From: Proteromonas lacertae
Taxonomy: Eukaryota > Sar > Bigyra > Opalinata > Proteromonadidae
DNA length: 64,000 nucleotides
Assembly (NCBI GenBank): GCA_002245135.1
Contig: NGBS01000296.1
Coordinates: forward strand, 186,001-250,000
Reading direction: 5' to 3'
The number at the start of each line of letters is the position of its first letter. Position 1 is the stretch's first letter. Shown in pieces: positions 10,076 to 21,559 of this stretch. The translations under genes and the position numbers were made by a program. The notes beneath the pieces were generated by a model, which was not told where the DNA came from, made no database searches, and was given only the letters and a program-made list of their open reading frames with translations.

Positions 10076-10867
10076 ATGTTAAGTAGAAGAGAAAAACATG
10101 TCTACTTCATAAGACATGGTGAAGCACAACATAATGTCGCTGCGGATCAATATGATTCAAGTCAAGGTATATACTGATTCTATGTCTTAGATATAAACGA
10201 AAATATATATGCAAATGTAAAGTATTTAGACTCATCGTATATCACTCACATTTTACATGCATAAATAGATTAACAGAGATTGGAATAAAACAAGCGAAAC
10301 ATATGAACAAAAAATTACTGAAACAGCCTCCTTTTGATTTAATAGTAGTATCTCCTTTAGAACGTGCATTAGAAACAATGGAATATGCATTTAAAGATAT
10401 AGATTGTCCCAGGATAGCTCTACCAGTATATATAATATTTTATATGACATTAATTAAAACATCTAGTTAATTCGAGAAAGAACAGGTGATTATTGTAATC
10501 ATTATGCTTCTTTAGTTGAAAAGATAAGGAAATATACAGATGTTGATTTCTCATTAATGAGAGGAGATAAAGACCCATATATAAATACAACTGAAAGAGA
10601 AACTCCAGAACATATGAAAAAACGATGTGAAAAGTTCCTTAGATGGATTAATAGAAGACCTGAAGAGAATATTGCTGTTGTTTCACATATATCATTTTTT
10701 TATAGTTGTTCTGATAGATATATTTTTCTTTAATTTGTTTTTTTTACAATGGATTTTTGACATTGTTATTTAGTTCTTTTATTGTTACAAGTCCAGACAG
10801 AAGAATGAAAGATATGACGTTTAAAAATGGTGGAATTAAAAAAGTTACATTTGGACCTTCATATTAA
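10076..10867 (+). CDS. Histidine phosphatase (phosphoglycerate-mutase-like), array copy 1
   Basis: Exon 1 (10076-10166) holds the RHG catalytic motif (FIRHGEAQHN). A micro-exon ends at 10236. Exons 10269-10425, 10467-10688 and 10748-10867 follow. The second catalytic His is in VVSH at the end of exon 4. The last intron (10689-10747) is AT-AC, and its removal restores gap-free alignment with copies 2 and 3. The micro-exon start is uncertain. A canonical TAG acceptor gives 7 nt; alignment with the other copies favours 14-16 nt encoding YLDSS. Branch-1 histidine phosphatases act on small phosphoesters or phosphoproteins; the substrate is unknown. First of three tandem copies. Confidence 0.8.
10689..10747 (+). 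other. Probable U12-type AT-AC intron in histidine phosphatase copy 1
   Basis: The 59-nt segment begins ATATCATTTT and ends TTTTTTAC. The donor differs from the U12 AT-AC consensus (ATATCCTTTT) at one position. A TTCTTTAAT stretch about 20 nt from the end resembles the U12 branch site. Splicing gives VVSH-NG-FLTLLFSSF, in exact register with VVSHSSFLKRFFAKF of copy 2. Confidence 0.65.
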
Positions 10868-10978
10868 ATAATATAAATAAAATATTGTGTATATTTTCAC
10901 TCTTTCTATAAAACACAGAAAAAATAGAATTATTTGAAACGACTATATTACCAAAATTAATTCTATTTTGATTCTTTT

Positions 10979-12902
10979 ATGAATAAAAGAAGGTATATTG
11001 TATTGTATCTATTCTATAGCAGAGGAAATAAAAGACTATTTGTTGCAATCATGCTTATGTTGGGATATACAGTCGTATAATTTCTCTTCTATTCTTCTAG
11101 CTCTTCCTTGTGAGAACGTCGTTTGGTGTAACAATTATCCCAATGGCTGAAGAGTTTAAATGGAATGGTATTAAAGTTTTATTTTATGTTAATTAGAAGC
11201 AACAAAAGGAAACATACTGTCTTCATACTTTTGGGGGTATTTAGTGCTTCAGATTTATGCAGGTGTTTTAGCAACAAAATATAATACAGCATATCTTTTT
11301 ATTTTCACTTAATTTCTTATTGTTTTCATTGACTATTTAACATACATTGTTAATATTGGTATATTTGTAGCAGCGCTAGCTTGTTTTTTTGTTCCACTAT
11401 TTGGTAAAAATGATATAGCAGTGTATTGTTAATATATTTTCTATTTTTCTGTATAGAATAATTATCAACATAATATCAGGGCTTTTTAATTCATTATACA
11501 CACCAAATACATTCCATTTACTCTCCAAATGGTCACCGCCCAAAGAAAGATCAAAATTAAACTCAATTGTCAATTGTGGCTGTCCATTAGGTTTAGCCTT
11601 AGGTGAATTAGTGGCAGGGTTTATATGTGATACTAAATGGGGATGGAGAGGTGTATATTATTTATTTTCATCTGTTTCTATTATATGGTGTATTGTTTTT
11701 TATATGTATAATAATAATAATCATCATTTCATTTATAATAGTTATATTTATCCAACACCTGAAGAAGATAAGAGAATAAGTGCTGAAGAATTAGAATATA
11801 TTGAATCATCCATCTTCGCAACAAATTCACCAAAATCTCCGAAATCTGATGAAGAAGAAAGAAATAAAGAAAATGATGGAATAGGTATTGAAATGAGAGA
11901 GATAAATAGAATTGCATCCACTGCAATCGTGATTGATTCAGATGATGAAAATGAATTAGCTGTTACTCCTAAAAGAAATAATACAAGCAAAAATAACAAT
12001 GTCATTAATGCGAAGATATTGAAAGGAAAAAGAGATAATAATAATGATGATGATGAAGAAGGTATTGATCATTCAAATGAAAAAACTGGTTTAATAACAG
12101 CTGAAGAAAAAAGTAATGATTATGAAAAAGAAGAAAAAAAGAAGAGAAAAGAGAAGAACACTAAGAAAGCAGTAAAAGATAAGAAACTAACTCGTCATAA
12201 TTCAGAACCAATTCCTTGGTTTACATTATTCACAAATCGTTCAGCAATAATTATATACATATTAGCTGGTGCTGGTGATTGGAATTTTTTTACATTAATG
12301 ACTTATGCTCCAACATTTATTAAAGGAATGTATAATGATTTATCCATTAGTACTACTACTATATTAATATTCTTCCCATTTTTGGCTGAGACTGTTTTTC
12401 AATTAATTATTTGTCCAATTGGTGATTATTTGATTGATCATAAATGTTTATCGTATTTTTGTTATTATTATTTTATAGAATTTTAGCTCAAAGAAAAGTG
12501 TTTATACTTGTATTCAATGTATTAACTGCGCTGTTTTTAGTATTAACATGTTATGCTCCTAATTTATCATTGACTATTGTATTCTTAACTATTAGTACAG
12601 GATTCTCTGGCGTTCCAATTGCTACGTATTGTGCTAATATGATGGATATATCTACTAACAGTATGGGAATGATAATGGCTCTTGCTAATACTGTTGCTAC
12701 CCTCTCTGGAGCAGTTGCACCATTATTGACTTCGAGAATTATAGGTGATAATCCAACAATGAAAGAAGTATGTTATTATTATTATTATTATCTATATATG
12801 TAATAGTGGCAAATTGTGTTTATAATTTCTGCTATTGTTCTAGTTGTTCCTTCAGCTATGTTCATATGTATGGGACGAGCTGAAATTCAAAATAAATTGT
12901 AA
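10979..12902 (+). CDS. SLC17-family anion transporter (sialin/VGLUT/phosphate type)
   Basis: Eight exons (10979-10992, 11020-11074, 11101-11167, 11197-11290, 11342-11422, 11457-12452, 12479-12767, 12807-12902) total exactly 1,692 nt, 563 residues. Family hallmarks run in order: VRTSFGVTIIPMAEEF, SSYFWGYLVLQ, a KWSPPKERSK-type loop, GWRGVYYLF, YIESSI, PWFTLF, LTYAPTF-like MTYAPTFIKGM, NMMDISTNSMG and ATLSGAVAPL. These proteins move organic anions or phosphate across lysosomal, vesicular or plasma membranes. A charged insert of about 115 residues sits in the central cytosolic loop between helices 6 and 7. Intron 4 is AT-AC. The gene lies between phosphatase copies 1 and 2. Confidence 0.9.
11291..11341 (+). 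other. Probable U12-type AT-AC intron in the SLC17 gene
   Basis: The 51-nt segment starts ATATCTTTTT and ends TTTAAC. The donor is one base from the U12 AT-AC consensus. The stretch TTCATTGAC (consensus TTCCTTRAC, eight of nine) ends 8 nt before the 3' splice site. No AG lies between the upstream exon and 11370 that would keep the frame. Removal yields ATKYNTAYIVNIGIF, matching the SLC17 helix 2-3 region, and the full gene then totals an exact codon number. Confidence 0.7.
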
Positions 12903-13244
12903 TATGTAATATGATTTTGTTGTTATATTATGTTTTTGATGAATTATATAAGCAATAATCATTAAACTTTTAGTATTAATAGTATAGTTCAAAGCTAATT
13001 CAAAATTTATAAAAGCTGATTTTTGAATAAATACTCTAGCTATACACAAGAACATGAATTTAGTATATCTACAAAATTTTAGCTTCCAACTCTAACTCGA
13101 TTGTTTCTAAAAATAGGAAAGAAAATAAAAGCACTAGATCTGAGTCAAGTATACTAATTCCTATATAAAATCCAATCAAATATATAATTGTTATTGTGAT
13201 TGATAGAGTTAATTTTTAATATTAAAATAATTAAATACTTCATA
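12903..13244. other. Intergenic, nothing recognised
   Basis: These 342 bp of AT-rich sequence lie between the SLC17 stop and histidine phosphatase copy 2. I see no open frame with family resemblance, no RNA gene and no repeat. The promoter of copy 2 is presumably at its right end. Confidence 0.5.
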
Positions 13245-14056
13245 ATGAATAGAATATTTACCATTACACACCCTTCATTTAAGTATATTCATATTTGTTT
13301 TTATATATTATTGATAGAAATAGTAAAACTGTCGTGTTTTTGAGACATGGTCAGACTAGACACAATATTGATGCTAGTAGATTTGAAACGATAGAAGGTA
13401 TTTGATAGTAATTACTTTGAAATAGAAAGACGTACTAATGTTTATAGAAAGAAAGAATATCTTGATTCAGAGTAATAATACATAAAATAATTATTGTATA
13501 TGAATAGATTAAACGATGAAGGTATAAATCAAGCAAAGAGTTTGAATGAATTAATGAAGAAAGAATCAAAATTCGATTTAATAGTTGTTTCACCATTAAC
13601 TAGAACATTACAAACAATGGAATATGCTTTTGATGGAATTGATTGTCCAAGAATTGTACAACCTGTATAATATATGAAAATATAAATTCATTTTTTATAA
13701 TTTTGTAATAGTTAGTAAGAGAACACTTTGGAGACTATTATACAGATAGTTATAGAGATATGGATGAAATTATACCACGATTTAAAGGTGTAGATTTTAG
13801 TTTAGTTAAAGATACAATTGATCCATCGATAGAAATGAGAGAAAGAGAGAGTTGGGAAGATATGGACAAAAGAAGTAGTGAATTCTTAGAATGGCTAAGT
13901 CAGAGAGAAGAAAATAGAGTTGCTGTAGTATCACATTCATCTTTTTTGAAGAGATTTTTTGCTAAATTTGTGATTAATGATATTAGTGAAGAAGGGTTGA
14001 AGTCTATGGCTTTTAACAATAGTGAAGTGAGAGTTTTAGAAATTAATCCTATCTAG
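13245..14056 (+). CDS. Histidine phosphatase, array copy 2
   Basis: Exons 13245-13282, 13318-13397, 13456-13471 (16-nt micro-exon), 13508-13664 and 13712-14056 total 636 nt, 211 residues. Catalytic motifs: FLRHGQTRHN, SPLTRTLQT, an internal acidic region and VVSHSSF. The micro-exon supplies the EYLDSE segment, whose acceptor is AAAG rather than TAG. Copies 2 and 3 have identical coding length. The 157-nt exon matches that of copy 1, so the array shares an ancestral exon plan. Confidence 0.85.
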
Positions 14057-14158
14057 AATATTAGTTTATGATTTTTTTAATTTATAGTATTAAGTGACAC
14101 TAATTTGTCAAACATAACGTCAAATATATTTTATTGTTTTTCATTTTTCTTTATTATT

Positions 14159-14917
14159 ATGAAAGAGTATACTATAAAAAGTCCATTTGTAAAGTATACA
14201 TATAATAGTAATTTGTATAATGCAGAGAACATAAGACAATTTACTTTGTAAGGCATGGAGAAGCAATGCACAACTTAGAGGCAGCAAAATATAAAACAGA
14301 GGAAGGTATATCTCAGTAGTAATTGTTTTAGAAAAAGAAAAATTCGTTTACGCTTGTAAAGAGTATATTGATCCTGAGTATATCCATATAATTAAAAATT
14401 ATAATTCATTAGGTTATCACCACATGGAATTGAACAAGCAAAAGCTGTGAATAAAGAAATACAAAGTTTTATTCCTCAATTTCAAGTAATTTACACCTCA
14501 CCATTAACAAGGACAATCCAAACAATGGAAAATATATTTGATGGAAGTACCTGTCCAAGAATAGTACAACCGTTACTCCGTGAACGTTATGGAATACATA
14601 TATGTGATAGTTGGATAGATTATAATACAATAAAGAGCAGATTCACAGGTGTTGATCATAATCTAGTAGCAGATATGGTTGATGAAACAATGATAATGAC
14701 TACTAGAGAAACAGATGAACATGTGTATAAGAGATGTGAAGAGTTTTTAGAGTTTATTGGAAAGAGAAAAGAGAGTATAATTGGTGTAGTTTCTCATTCT
14801 GATTATTTACAACATTTATTTGCTGCTTATGTGTTGAAAGATGTTAGTGAGAAAGGATATCATGATGCTTACTTTCAGAATTGTCAAATGAAGATTGTAA
14901 ATATTGATCCACAGTAA
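14159..14917 (+). CDS. Histidine phosphatase, array copy 3
   Basis: Exons 14159-14193, 14226-14305, 14362-14377 (16-nt micro-exon) and 14413-14917 total 636 nt, 211 residues. Motifs: FVRHGEAMHN, SPLTRTIQTMEN and VVSHSDYL. It lacks the intron that copies 1 and 2 have after the CPRI(V/A) segment, so an intron was lost here or gained earlier. The substrate is unknown. With copies 1 and 2 it forms a tandem family that keeps both catalytic histidines. Confidence 0.85.
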
Positions 14918-14959
14918 ATTGTTATCAAGTAAATATTAAAATATAGTTTATCATAATTT

Positions 14960-15180
14960 GATCATTCAATATTTAAAAATTCTATTGATAATTCTTTCTT
15001 TTCTTCTTCTGAAGTTCCATATATTTTTAAAAGGTGATATTTCTATTAAATAGTCATTATTGAATAGTAATTCTTTTTCATTATTTCTTTTTTCATTTTT
15101 TTTTTGCTTATTCTATCATCACATTCTACACCAAAACTGTATTTATATATCAGAATATAAATTATTGTTCATTTTGATTC
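14960..15180 (-). pseudogene. Relic fragment of a pseudokinase-LRR gene
   Basis: Forward bases 14972-15020 match the last codons of the pseudokinase-LRR genes (the ISEEEKKELS segment, forward sequence around 57785-57830) with two or three differences. Bases 15115-15165 resemble the kinase part near 60305-60350. The two pieces are more than 2 kb apart in the full genes, so this is a decayed copy with a large internal deletion. It occupies the gap between histidine phosphatase copy 3 and the next gene. Confidence 0.5.
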
Positions 15181-15296
15181 TTTGGGGCTAATATTTAATC
15201 AAAAATTTTGGTTAAATGTCAAATTCCCCAAGAATTTAAAAAACTCTTTTCGTTGCTATAATCAAACATTAAAACAAAACAAAATGCAACAATAAC

Positions 15297-16066
15297 TTAA
15301 AAACTTACATAATAATGTAAAACATCTAAAAATGGAAATCCAAGTTTATCAAACTCACATTGACCATGTGTGTATCCAAAAGTCTCAGTCTCAAACAATT
15401 TTGAGTCTAAATTACTTTCACCTATTTTTATGTCATTTAGAGTGTATGATATTGTTGGTTCGAATTTTTCACCGATTTTATAATACTCAGTCACTCTTAT
15501 TACAACTATTTTATAATAATAATAATCATTATGAATATATATACTATTGAGTTGTTTATCTTGATAAAAATGCATTTCATTATTCTCAGTTGAAAGAACA
15601 TAATGATCACATACATATTCTCCTATAAGTTCAGTATCTTGAATCTTTTTAACATCAAAATAAGGAAATTGAGGTTTTGGCATTTCAACATCTGTTTATA
15701 TTATATTATAATGTTTATTATTTATACTTATAAATGATCTTGTACATTCTTTAAATTGACCTGATATTTTATACTCCCATTCTTTATCATATCTACGAAT
15801 ATAAGTGATATTCTTTTCAAATTCTGAGATCATATCAGCTCTAGCTACTTTTTTGTTGTAATTGTAGTAAACTTTATATGTGTTGCTATTTGGTGGGTAT
15901 CCATCATTTTTCTAGATGAGTAATAATTTTGAAAATATACATTAGGCTTTACTTGTGTTATAACATTTACTGTTGCACTAAAAGCACGAGGAATATTCAA
16001 AGGAGATGGATTGTATTCTTCACATAAAATGAAACTTATTAACAAAAATATCAAATATAACTTCAT
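15297..16066 (-). CDS. Secreted protein of unknown family
   Basis: ATG at 16066 opens a signal peptide (MKLYLIFLLISFILC). An intron of about 30 nt near 15930 (GTATATTTTC to CATCTAG) and one near 15720-15690 join the exons in frame. The mature part is about 190 residues of beta-type sequence with scattered cysteines (FKECTRSF, EYVCDHYVL, GQCEFDK) and a TENNEMHFYQD segment. It recalls the non-catalytic N-terminal domain of some protist cathepsin-like proteins and also ependymin-type folds. The resemblance is weak, so I give no function. The last codons follow a GTAAGT sequence, so another exon downstream is possible. Confidence 0.55.
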
Positions 16067-16159
16067 AAACACGAAATTCCACTTTCTTTATAAATTTGGC
16101 TTGAAGTTTTGCTTGAATAATTTAACTTTTCTTGTTTTCTTTTCATACCAGCCGAAATT

Positions 16160-17403
16160 ATGGGTTCCAACTCTTCTCGTCAAACATTCTTATCGCAGCC
16201 TGCTCGTGATAGCCTACCACCCCCAAGAAGAAGTCATCATCAAATTCCACACTTATCAGTAAGGATATGTATGTAATATTTCCTAGTATATGAACGTTCT
16301 TTTTTTTCAACCATTTCCAGATGATTTTACAGAACAACAAATAACTGATTCAATAATTCGTCCAGGGTTTCAGTTAGCAACTTCTGTCAAGTGTGGAAAG
16401 AAGTATTCCTACAATAATTATATATTTAAAGTATAAAGTTAAAATGTACATTTTATATAGGTTACTCATTCCTATCCTCCGGAAGGTGTAGTGAGGGAAA
16501 TGACTCGAATTACATACATAGGCAACACATTACATAGAAATACAGCATTGCAGAGAGTACATATAGTTCCATTTGCAGATAATTTCTCTCATTCGTCTTC
16601 CGCTCCTCCAACAGGTGATGCTTTATGGAATAGTTATATAAGTAACTTATTTCCAGTAGGAAGACACTTAATGGAAGGTGAAATATTATATAAAGATGAT
16701 AAAAAGTATTTAGTATTAAACTGCACTCCATCTGATGGTGTTATTTCTGAAGAAAGTGAAATAAGAATTGATGGAAATCCAGTAAAAACAATCAACATTA
16801 TGAGAATCTCAATAAAATCAAATGTTGGCGTAGAATCTATTAATAGCGAAGATGTAGTTGATTATTTGAGATTTGGTACAAAATTGATATATGAAAATAC
16901 AATAATATCTATTGCAGATGTTCACCATATATTTATAGAGAATATTGGTAGATTGTATAATAATAATAATAATAATAATGGCAGTAATGGTATTGGTGGA
17001 AGGTTAAGTGGAAATTGTAGAATAGAGTTTACAGGTCAACAGTTTAATGATGATTATCCTTCTTCAGATGATTTGGTTGCTATTAATTATAGAAATCCGA
17101 ATAATAGTGCATTAATATATCATGTTAGACCAGCATTTAGAGTATATATATATATATATAGTATTGTTGTTGTTTTTCTCATTCTTTTCTTCTTTTTTTT
17201 CTTTTCATTTCTTAAATTTTTTAATATGTTTTTATTCATTATTATGTATATAGAATCAGCATGTAATTATATATTGTCCAAATTGTGGAGCTGTAGTTGC
17301 TACTAATCCTTCCAATGAGAATCAAAATGTGAATATAATGTGTAGATGTGGAATACCTTTATCAATTCCATATACAAATAGAAATCTACAAATTGGTATA
17401 TGA

Positions 17404-17441
<38 letters not shown>

Positions 17442-17831
17442 GCTCCACCATTTTTGCGTAATCCTAATGGTCAAAATATAGCAATGTCACCTGAAGATAT
17501 AATGCGTATGACTTTAGCACGATTTGATGGTTTAGAAATGGCATTTAGAAACAGACAAGCACTTGAGAATCATCAACAAAGAAGAAGTCATGGATTAAGT
17601 GATAGACAAATTGAATTATTTCCAGTAAGAAAATTCCAACCAATAGAAAGCAGTGAAAGTGAATTAACACAATGTACTATTTGCTTATGCGATTATGAAG
17701 CTGGTGATGATATTCGAACACTTCCTTGTTTTCATTATTTCCATGTTTGTTGTATTGATTCGTGGTTGGCTAATCATTCAGAATGTCCTCTTTGTAAAAA
17801 TGATGTTCGTCATTATGAAATGTATGAATAA
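16160..17831 (+). CDS. Myristoylated RING-H2 E3 ubiquitin ligase
   Basis: Five exons (16160-16268, 16321-16430, 16461-17141, 17254-17395, 17443-17831) total 1,431 nt, 476 residues. MGSNSS at the start is an N-myristoylation signal. A middle beta-rich domain has GEI-type repeats and a poly-Asn run. A CPNCG...CRCG zinc pair sits near residue 310. The C-terminal RING-H2 (CTICLCDYEAGDD, PCFHYFHVCCIDSWL, CPLC) is complete. The RING should recruit an E2 enzyme and ubiquitinate membrane-associated substrates; the target is unknown. Intron 3 starts with a (TA)n run and intron 4 holds an (ATT)n run. Confidence 0.85.
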
Positions 17832-17951
17832 TTGAATTTTATATAGTTATTAAATATTTATTTTTCTATACTGTTTTTAAATGTAGTGTGTTAATCGTTA
17901 ATAAACAGAGTAAAAGGAAATAATATAATAAACTAAAGAAAAATTGTAAAT

Positions 17952-19808
17952 CTATTTAAACAATTTCGCATTTAAACTATCAATAGCTACTTTCCATCTG
18001 TTCGCATTACCATCACAATCTGTATAATGGTATTTACGATGTGTCTATAGAAATATTAGATATATATATCAAAATACAGTAATTAAATCAAATGACTTTG
18101 AATTTCTCAATTCAACAATTAATGGAGAAGTCCATTGTATTTCTTTTGTTATTTTATTCAACTGTATATCAATCACTAACAATCTTGGCTTATCAGTAAG
18201 GATAAGTTGTCTTTTTACTGTTAAAAATGTCTTTTTCTTCCATATTGGAGCAGTTAAGATTATCTCTTCACCATCCATCAGAAAACTCTCCCAAAACTCT
18301 TTATCATATACTTTCATATTGGGTTCAATATTCTCTATTCTCATTGATGGAGTAACTAAGTCATCTGGTGGAGATCTTGCTGTTGATTCAGCAGAGTTAC
18401 TTTCTGAAATACTGGAGACTATATTGTGTGTTAAATCTAATTGTTTAATCATTACTGGTTCAGCATCTTCATCAAGAATAAAATCATTATTTAACATATC
18501 AATTGAATCCTATAAAATATATATAATTTAAAATACTTTTGAAAGGGAAGGTAATAGGATTTTATTTGGAATATATGGTGGTTTTGATGATATTACATTC
18601 TCATAATCAAATTCATCTAATAAAGGATGATCTTTCAAAGCATTATAATCATTCTCAGATCCTTCAATACCAGCACCTAATCGTTTATGTGGATCTTGGT
18701 TTAATAATTTGGTTATTAAATCTTGGATTTCTTCAGGAATATCTTCAGTGAATATACTTGGATCTGATGAATCAAATTTTAATATTTCATCATATATAAT
18801 AAATTGACTATTTATTTATTTATATAATAATTATTATTATTATTATATATATACTCTTTATTTGGTTTAAATATTGTTTTACCATAATATAGTTCATACA
18901 ATATGCAACCTAATGACCATAAATCACAAGCTGGACCTAGTGGCTCATTTCTCAATACTTCAGGAGATACATAAAGCGCTGTACCACAGAAATCACATGA
19001 TTGTTCACGATAACTAATTGCTTTTTGATTGATTAAAGCAGTACCAAAATCAGATAAACGAATATGTCCATCTGTTCCGATTAATATATTCTCTGGCTTT
19101 AGATCTCTGTGTACACAATCTACTTCATTGTGTAGGTAATCTAATGCTAATATTAACTCTGCGATGTAAAAACGGATTACTGGTATAGATAGAGGAGATG
19201 AGTTGTTTCTAATTAATTATTATAATATTTAATAATATTATATACTTTATTACTCCACTTAAATCACCTCTTCTACATAGATCCATTACCATATATAAGT
19301 TATCTTTGTCTTGAAATGAATAATGTAAACGAATAATTAAAGGATGGTTAGAATGACATAGCACTTCTCTTTCAACCATGGCATAACGAGTTTTATCTTG
19401 CTATTATTATGTAGAACTCTTAATTATACCTTTTTTAGGAATGCCTTATCCATTATCTTAACTGCATATTCATTACCTGTTCTTTTATGTAATGCAATTT
19501 TAACCTAATGATAATACTATAAATAATACTGAAGCATAAGATCCTTCCCCTATTGTACCTCCAAATATAAAATCTTTCCTACTAACTGAATGTGTTACTG
19601 TACGAGCTTCTTTAAAAATTAATGGAGGCTTTAAAGGTTCTAAAGAATCATTATATCTGAAATCATACCTGTATTTTCTGCCAGCTTAGTTTAGTAATAT
19701 GTAAGAAATAATAACTATGATATTAAATGAACAAATATCAATCTATTTAACTCTATAAAACACTAACTGTCTTAAAAAATAATAAAAAAGATACCGTTTC
19801 ATTCTCAT
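17952..19808 (-). CDS. PDPK1: 3-phosphoinositide-dependent protein kinase 1 (PDK1)
   Basis: Several short introns split the gene. The kinase domain has GTIGEGSYAS, AVKIMDKAFLKK, HRDLKPENIL, DFGTALI, a CGTALYVSPEVL activation segment and CDLWSLGCILYEL. A C-terminal PH domain follows (SFLMDGEEIILTAPIW, KKKTFLTVKRQLILTD, CDGNANRWKVAIDSL), as in PDK1, which binds PIP3 and phosphorylates AGC kinases. The likely start is a 14-nt exon (19808-19795, MRMK) with a long first intron whose donor reads GTATCTTTTT. That exon is the weakest part of the model. An AGC kinase of the STK32 type is encoded at 7474-8672. Confidence 0.85.
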
Positions 19809-19896
19809 TTTTTTCAACTCAAATTTAACCACAATAAAACAACAAAATTATAATAAATAGTATTATAAATGAAATTAAAATGCTATATTACTAATA

Positions 19897-21559
19897 TTAC
19901 ATACTCCTTTCACTAACTATTGGAGATTTTGGAGTTTTAAGAACTGTATTCAAAGGATCATGTCTTTTCTTTTTCTTTGATTCTTTACTAACACAATGAA
20001 CTGCGTTCAAAAAGGTAGAACACATACTATGGCTTACAATTTTGAACTTCATACTCTCTCGTTTTATTGATCCAACAATACTTATTATATTCTCCGTCTT
20101 TCCTTGAATTGTATTATTGTAAACCTCATCGATTTCTCTCATGTCTCCAGTACGTTGATGAAATGGAAAAGTTGCATTACATCTTGTATTTGGATTATAT
20201 AATATTACCATAACTCCTGTCATTAAGAAATAGGATAAAAATGATATGAAATAATAAACAGAATATCTTTCATCTTCTTCTACAATATCAGCAATTATAG
20301 TCACAACTATTCAGTAATAATAATAATAATAATATACAGAAATATATGATGAAATATATGATGCTAATTAAATTAAACTTCATATAAAAATGCAACTTTC
20401 TGGTTGAGTTTGAATATGTATAATACATCGTTCCTGATCCCCATAAAAACACTATTCCTCTTATTACTATTATCATTACACCTGGTACATCCGTAAATAA
20501 TGTATTTTGAAAATAATCAGGAATATTATATTCTAACAAGAATAAATAATTAAAATATAATAAAAAAATACCTTTATATATAACAAATATGATTTGTAAT
20601 TCTAATATTACGGTATAAAAAAAAGCTACAAACATTCTCGTCTATTTAAAAATAGTTGTTATACAGTGAAATATACTGATTTTGATAATTTTCTTTTTGT
20701 TATCGTCCAACCATTTGCGATTAACAACAACAACAGAAACAACAACATTTCAGATAATGTAAAGAGAGTTTTAAATATATATCTAAATACGCTTATTCTA
20801 TAAACATTAAACAGTAGATTATTAACAATACATTCTACCTTCTTCACTATAATAAGTATAGTAAATTGTAAAAAATGCCAAACCACAAATGTTACTAAAC
20901 ATTGATCCATTCAATATTTTCACTGTCAAATGATTCTTATCTAATACTTTTAAATTATATTGAATATTTACCAACCAACAATATACGAATACATTCATCA
21001 AAAAGAATAATATTCCAGCAACAAACATACTTTGCTCATCATAACTTATAAATACTCCAGTTTCGTTATTTCCATTTTTTATTTCTAATTTAAGGACTGT
21101 ATCAATATTACCTTGACAATTATAACCACTACCATCATTACATGATAGATCACATGACGCAATACAAATATAATAACACAGATCTTTAACTTTAGTGTTT
21201 GGAAATGTCATATTAAAATTGAACACTTTTCGTTGTGTATAATCTATTGATTTTAATACTTTTTCTTTGCATGGTACAGCTGAATTTAGTATATATTCAT
21301 CAGATATAGAAGTAGAGTAGTAAAGTATCATGGGACTTATAGACTCTGATAATACTGAAAACATCATCCCACTATGTAATATATTTTTTATAATATACGA
21401 AATAGACGGATTGTATTGCGGATCAGTTGGAAAGCAGAATCGAGATAATATCATCCAAGAATCACTTGTGTGTATATATTTACTTATGATAGTTGAATCT
21501 ACAGTTTCAAGAAATATCAGTAATGCTAGAATAATGAAATACATTTTAAAAAACAACAT
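19897..21559 (-). CDS. GPR180/TMEM145-like seven-transmembrane protein
   Basis: Signal peptide, then a lumenal domain with the family motif SRFCFP, paired cysteines, and seven helices. The conserved helix-loop ANGWTITKRKLS and the late segment VILYNPNTRCNATFPFH are diagnostic of the GPR180/TMEM145 group. Introns near 20826-20793, 20670-20640, 20572-20535 and 20335-20305 rejoin the frame. The basic cytosolic tail has a KESKKKKRHD cluster and SP/TP sites. GOST-type proteins of this shape act in membrane traffic or as orphan receptors; the ligand is unknown. Confidence 0.8.

Noticed and set aside
17401-17442. (ATT)n run as a coding poly-Leu tract
   Set aside because: It is inside an intron; splicing it out restores frame between the zinc pair and the RING-H2.
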